DNA of 64,000 bases, taken from NCBI RefSeq assembly GCF_051014685.1, contig NW_027478889.1, forward strand, positions 124,001 through 188,000, written 5' to 3'. The translations under genes were made by a program, and so were the position numbers. Shown here piece by piece: positions 60,861 to 64,000 of the stretch (position 1 is its first letter; each line of letters begins with the position of its first letter). Source of the stretch: Ptiloglossa arizonensis (lineage: Eukaryota; Arthropoda; Insecta; Hymenoptera; Colletidae). Below the pieces are notes generated by a model. It was not told the origin of the DNA. It worked only from the letters and a program-made list of their open reading frames with translations, and ran no database searches.

Positions 60861-61568
60861 TTCTGCTGCTCCAAACGCTTAACCAGAATGGCCTAGGGAA
60901 AAAATACACATACCGTTGTAATCGGGCGAGTTTCTACTTTCAGATGCAATAGGAATTTTTGGGTTAGGTCAATCCGTTCGCGAGATATGGGAGTTTGACG
61001 CTAAGAAATGGTTGAGAAGACAACAAATTTTTCGAAATTCTGCTGCTCCAAACGCTTAACCAGAATGGCCTAGGGAAAAAATACACACACCGTTGTAATC
61101 GGGCGAGTTTCTACTTTCAGATGCAATAGGAATTTTTGGGATAGGTCAATCCGTTCGCGAGATATGGGAGTTTGAAGCCAAGAAATGGTTGAGAAGGCAA
61201 AAAATTTTTCGCAATTCTGCTGCTCCAAACGCTTAACCAGAATGGCCTAGGGAAAAAATACACATACCGTTGTAATCGGGCGAGTTTCTACTTTCAGATG
61301 CAACAGGAATTTTTGGGTTAGGTCAATCCGTTCGCGAGATATGGGAGTTTGACGCTAAGAAATGGTTGAGAAGACAACAAATTTTTCGAAATTCTGCTGC
61401 TCCAAACGCTTAACCAGAATGGCCTAGGGAAAAAATACACACACCGTTGTAATCGGGCGAGTTTCTACTTTCAGATGCAATAGGAATTTTTGGGATAGGT
61501 CAATCCGTTCGCGAGATATGGGAGTTTGAAGCCAAGAAATGGTTGAGAAGGCAAAAAATTTTTCGCAA
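60861..61568 (+). repeat. D-E dimer duplicated (2 x 354 bp)
   Basis: The order is D-E-D-E. Both E monomers share the private gggataggtc (61139 and 61493), which places a two-monomer duplication after that mutation arose. The first D has caatagg, and the second caacagg. Confidence 0.92.
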
Positions 61569-63867
61569 TTCTGCTGCTCCAAACGCTTAACCAGAATGGC
61601 CTAGGGAAAAAATACACATACCGCTGCAATCGGGCGGGTTTCTACTTTCAGATGCAACAGGAATTTTTGGTTTAGGTCAATCCGTTCGCGAGATATGGGA
61701 GTTTGAAGCTAAGAAATGGTTGAGAAGACAACAACTTTTTCGCACTTCTGCTGCTCCAAACGCTTAACCAGAATGGCCTAGGGAAAAAATACACATACCG
61801 TTGTAATCGGGCGAGTTTCTACTTTCAGATGCAACAGGAATTTTTGGGTTAGGTCAATCCGTTCGCGAGATATGGGAGTTTGACGCTAAGAAATGGTTGA
61901 GAAGACAACAAATTTTTCGAAATTCTGCTGCTCCAAACGCTTAACCAGAATGGCCTAGGGAAAAAATACACACACCGTTGTAATCGGGCGAGTTTCTACT
62001 TTCAGATGCAATAGGAATTTTTGGGTTAGGTCAATCCGTTCGCGAGATATGGGAGTTTGAAGCTAAGAAATGGTTGAGAAGACAACAAATTTTTCGCACT
62101 TCTGCTGCCCCAAACGCTTAACCAGAATTGCCTTGTGAAAAAATACACATACCGTTGTAATCGGGCGAGTTTCTACTTTCAGATGCAACAGGAATTTTTG
62201 GGTTAGGTCAATCCGTTCGCGAGATATGGGAGTTTGACGCTAAGAAATGGTTGAGAAGACAACAAATTTTTCGAAATTCTGCTGCTCCAAACGCTTAACC
62301 AGAATGGCCTAAGGAAAAAATACACACACCGTTGTAATCGGGCAAGTTTCTACTTTCAGATGCAATAGGAATTTTTGGGTTAGGTCAATCCGTTCGCGAG
62401 ATATGGGAGTTTGAAGCTAAGAAATGGTTGAGAAGACAACAAATTTTTCGCACTTCTGCTGCCCCAAACGCTTAACCAGAATGGCCTTGTGAAAAAATAC
62501 ACATACCGTTGTAATCGGGCGAGTTTCTACTTTCAGACGCTACAAGAATTTTTGGGTTAGGTCAATCCGTTCGCGAGATATGGGAGTTTGAAGCCAAGAA
62601 ATGGTTGAGAAGCCAAAAATTTTTCGCAATTCTGCTGCTCCAAACGCTTAACCAGAATGGCCTAGGGAAAAAATGCACATACCGTTGTAATCGGGCGAGT
62701 TTCTACTTTCAGATGCCACAGGAATTTTTGAGTTAAGTCAATCCGTTCGCGAGATATGGGAGTTTGACGCTAAGAAATGGTTGAGAAGACAACAAATTTT
62801 TCGAAATTCTGCTGCTCCAAACGCTTAACCAGAATGGCCTAGGGAAAAAATACACACACCGTTGTAATCGGGCGAGTTTCTACTTTCAGATGCAATAGGA
62901 ATTTTTGGGTTAGGTCAATCCGTTCGCGAGATATGGGAGTTTGAAGCCAAGAAATGGTTGAGAAGGCAAAAAATTTTTCGCAATTCTGCTGCTCCAAACG
63001 CTTAACCAGAATGGCCTAGGGAAAAAATACACATACCGCTGCAATCGGGCGGGTTTCTACTTTCAGATGCAATAGGAATTTTTGGGTTAGGTCAATCCGT
63101 TCGCGAGATATGGGAGTTTGAAGCTAAGAAATGGTTGAGAAGACAACAAATTTTTCGCACTTCTGCTGCCCCAAACGCTTAACCAGAATGGCCTTGAGAA
63201 AAAATACACATACCGTTGTAATCGGGCGAGTTTCTACTTTCAGACGCTACAAGAATTTTTGGGTTAGGTCAATCCGTTCGCGAGATATGGGAGTTTGAAG
63301 CCAAGAAATGGTTGAGAAGCCAAAAATTTTTCGCAATTCTGCTGCTCCAAACGCTTAACCAGAATGGCCTAGGGAAAAAATGCACATACCGTTGTAATCG
63401 GGCGAGTTTCTACTTTCAGATGCCACAGGAATTTTTGAGTTAAGTCAATCCGTTCGCGAGATATGGGAGTTTGACGCTAAGAAATGGTTGAGAAGACAAC
63501 AAATTTTTCGAAATTCTGCTGCTCCAAACGCTTAACCAGAATGGCCTAGGGAAAAAATACACACACCGTTGTAATCGGGCGAGTTTCTACTTTCAGATGC
63601 AATAGGAATTTTTGGGTTAGGTCAATCCGTTCGCGAGATATGGGAGTTTGAAGCCAAGAAATGGTTGAGAAGGCAAAAAATTTTTCGCAATTCTGCTGCT
63701 TCAAACGCTTAACCAGAATGGCCTAGGTAAAAAATACACATACCGCTGTAATCGGGCGAGTTTCTACTTTCAGATGCAACAGGAATTTTTGGTTTAGGTC
63801 AATCCGTTCGCGAGATATGGGAGTTTGAAGCTAAGAAATGGTTGAGAATACAAAAACTTTTTCGCAC
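61569..63867 (+). repeat. Right-domain block, 13 monomers
   Basis: The order is A-D-E-(C/D)-E-C-D-E-A/E-C-D-E-A. The C-D-E segments near 62454-62983 and 63161-63690 match at a 707-bp offset (aaatgcacat near 62673 and 63380). gctgcttcaaac with cctaggtaaaa near 63696-63727 repeats 57686-57717. The hybrid at 62984-63160 has an A head (ctgcaatc) and an E-like middle and end. Confidence 0.88.
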
Positions 63868-64000
63868 TTCTGCTGCTCCAAACGCTTAACCAGAATGGCC
63901 TAGGGAAAAAATACACATACCGTTGTAATCGGGCGAGTTTCTACTTTCAGATGCAACAGGAATTTTTGGGTTATGTCAATCCGTTCGCGAGATATGGGAG
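63868..64000 (+). repeat. Partial B-type monomer at right window edge
   Basis: The first 133 bases of a monomer are present, ending in gagatatgggag. It has ccgttg, cagatgcaac and ggttatgtc. The array continues beyond the window. Confidence 0.95.

Larger units (their letters stand above)
1..64000 (+). repeat. Satellite DNA array, 177-bp monomer, head to tail across the whole window
   Basis: The landmark ttctgctgct recurs at 21, 198, 375, 552, 729, 906 and onward every 177 bases (176 in some subfamilies) to 63868. This gives 361 complete monomers plus two edge partials. The monomers total 50 bases less than 361 x 177, which I account for by 49 short monomers (one lacks two bases). All copies face the same way and no unique sequence, transposon or inversion interrupts them. 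One monomer counted by hand is about 43% GC. Length, purity and subfamily order are those of eukaryotic centromeric or pericentromeric satellites, which package into heterochromatin or CENP-A/CENH3 chromatin. That role is inferred from architecture. Strand is arbitrary. This entry covers every stretch of the window without a gene. Confidence 0.99.

Noticed and set aside
1..64000. CRISPR array
   Set aside because: The unit is a 177-bp head-to-tail repeat with no unique spacers and no adjacent cas genes.
1..64000. Bacterial or phage origin with genes on either strand
   Set aside because: There are no coding-length frames, no promoters or ribosome sites, and the array architecture is that of eukaryotic satellite DNA.

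Overview
The whole window is one tandem satellite DNA array. A single 177-bp monomer is repeated head to tail, always in the same orientation, from the first base to the last. Aligning monomers by hand on the landmark ttctgctgct (window position 21), I count 361 complete monomers (21-63867), a 20-bp partial at the left edge and a 133-bp partial at the right edge. Of these, 312 are 177 bp and 49 are shorter (48 of 176 bp, one of 175 bp); I found none longer. This bookkeeping predicts the observed landmark positions across the window. I see no protein gene, tRNA, rRNA, transposon, CRISPR array or unique sequence. The short open frames that exist are all minus-strand readings of the repeat.

The sequence suggests a eukaryotic chromosome, most likely centromeric or pericentromeric heterochromatin: the monomer is nucleosome-sized, the array is long and pure, and it has higher-order structure. 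I do not recognise the species or a named satellite. Similar monomer lengths occur in plants (for example about 176-180 bp in Brassicaceae) and in animals, so length alone does not decide. A motif with partial resemblance to the CENP-B box occurs once per monomer, but chance could explain it.

Monomers fall into about 18 recurring subfamilies (A, A1, A2, B, B1, C, D, E, F, G, H, I, J, K, L, M, N, P; my labels), each defined by linked diagnostic bases. They occur in a repeated order, giving higher-order repeats (HORs). The main one is a 14-monomer unit of 2,477 bp, order B1-N-M-J-K-L-A1-B-C-D-E-A2-F-G. It is complete or nearly so at 6565-9041, 11164-13640, 28677-31153, 36282-38582 (13 monomers, C and D fused), 49013-51489 and 51490-53966. 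It is truncated at 25494-27261, 31154-32214, 38583-40173, 41767-43534 and 53967-55735. A second, related order containing H, I and an extra G fills much of 18064-23547.

Region by region: 21-3735 is a left domain with private variants and an 884-bp five-monomer duplication. 3736-13640 holds mixed blocks and two 14-mers. 13641-25493 is dominated by the H/I-containing order. 25494-31153 holds an 18-monomer unit followed by a 14-mer. 33985-35042 and 43712-47950 hold clusters of a distinct subfamily with cggttg in place of ccgttg. 37167-43711 is an 18/19-monomer tandem duplication. 49013-53966 is a clean tandem pair of 14-mers. 56265-64000 is a right domain of D-E-A-C units with its own private variants and two 354-bp dimer expansions. 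Hybrid monomers at block joints fit repeated unequal exchange or gene conversion in register with the 177-bp unit.
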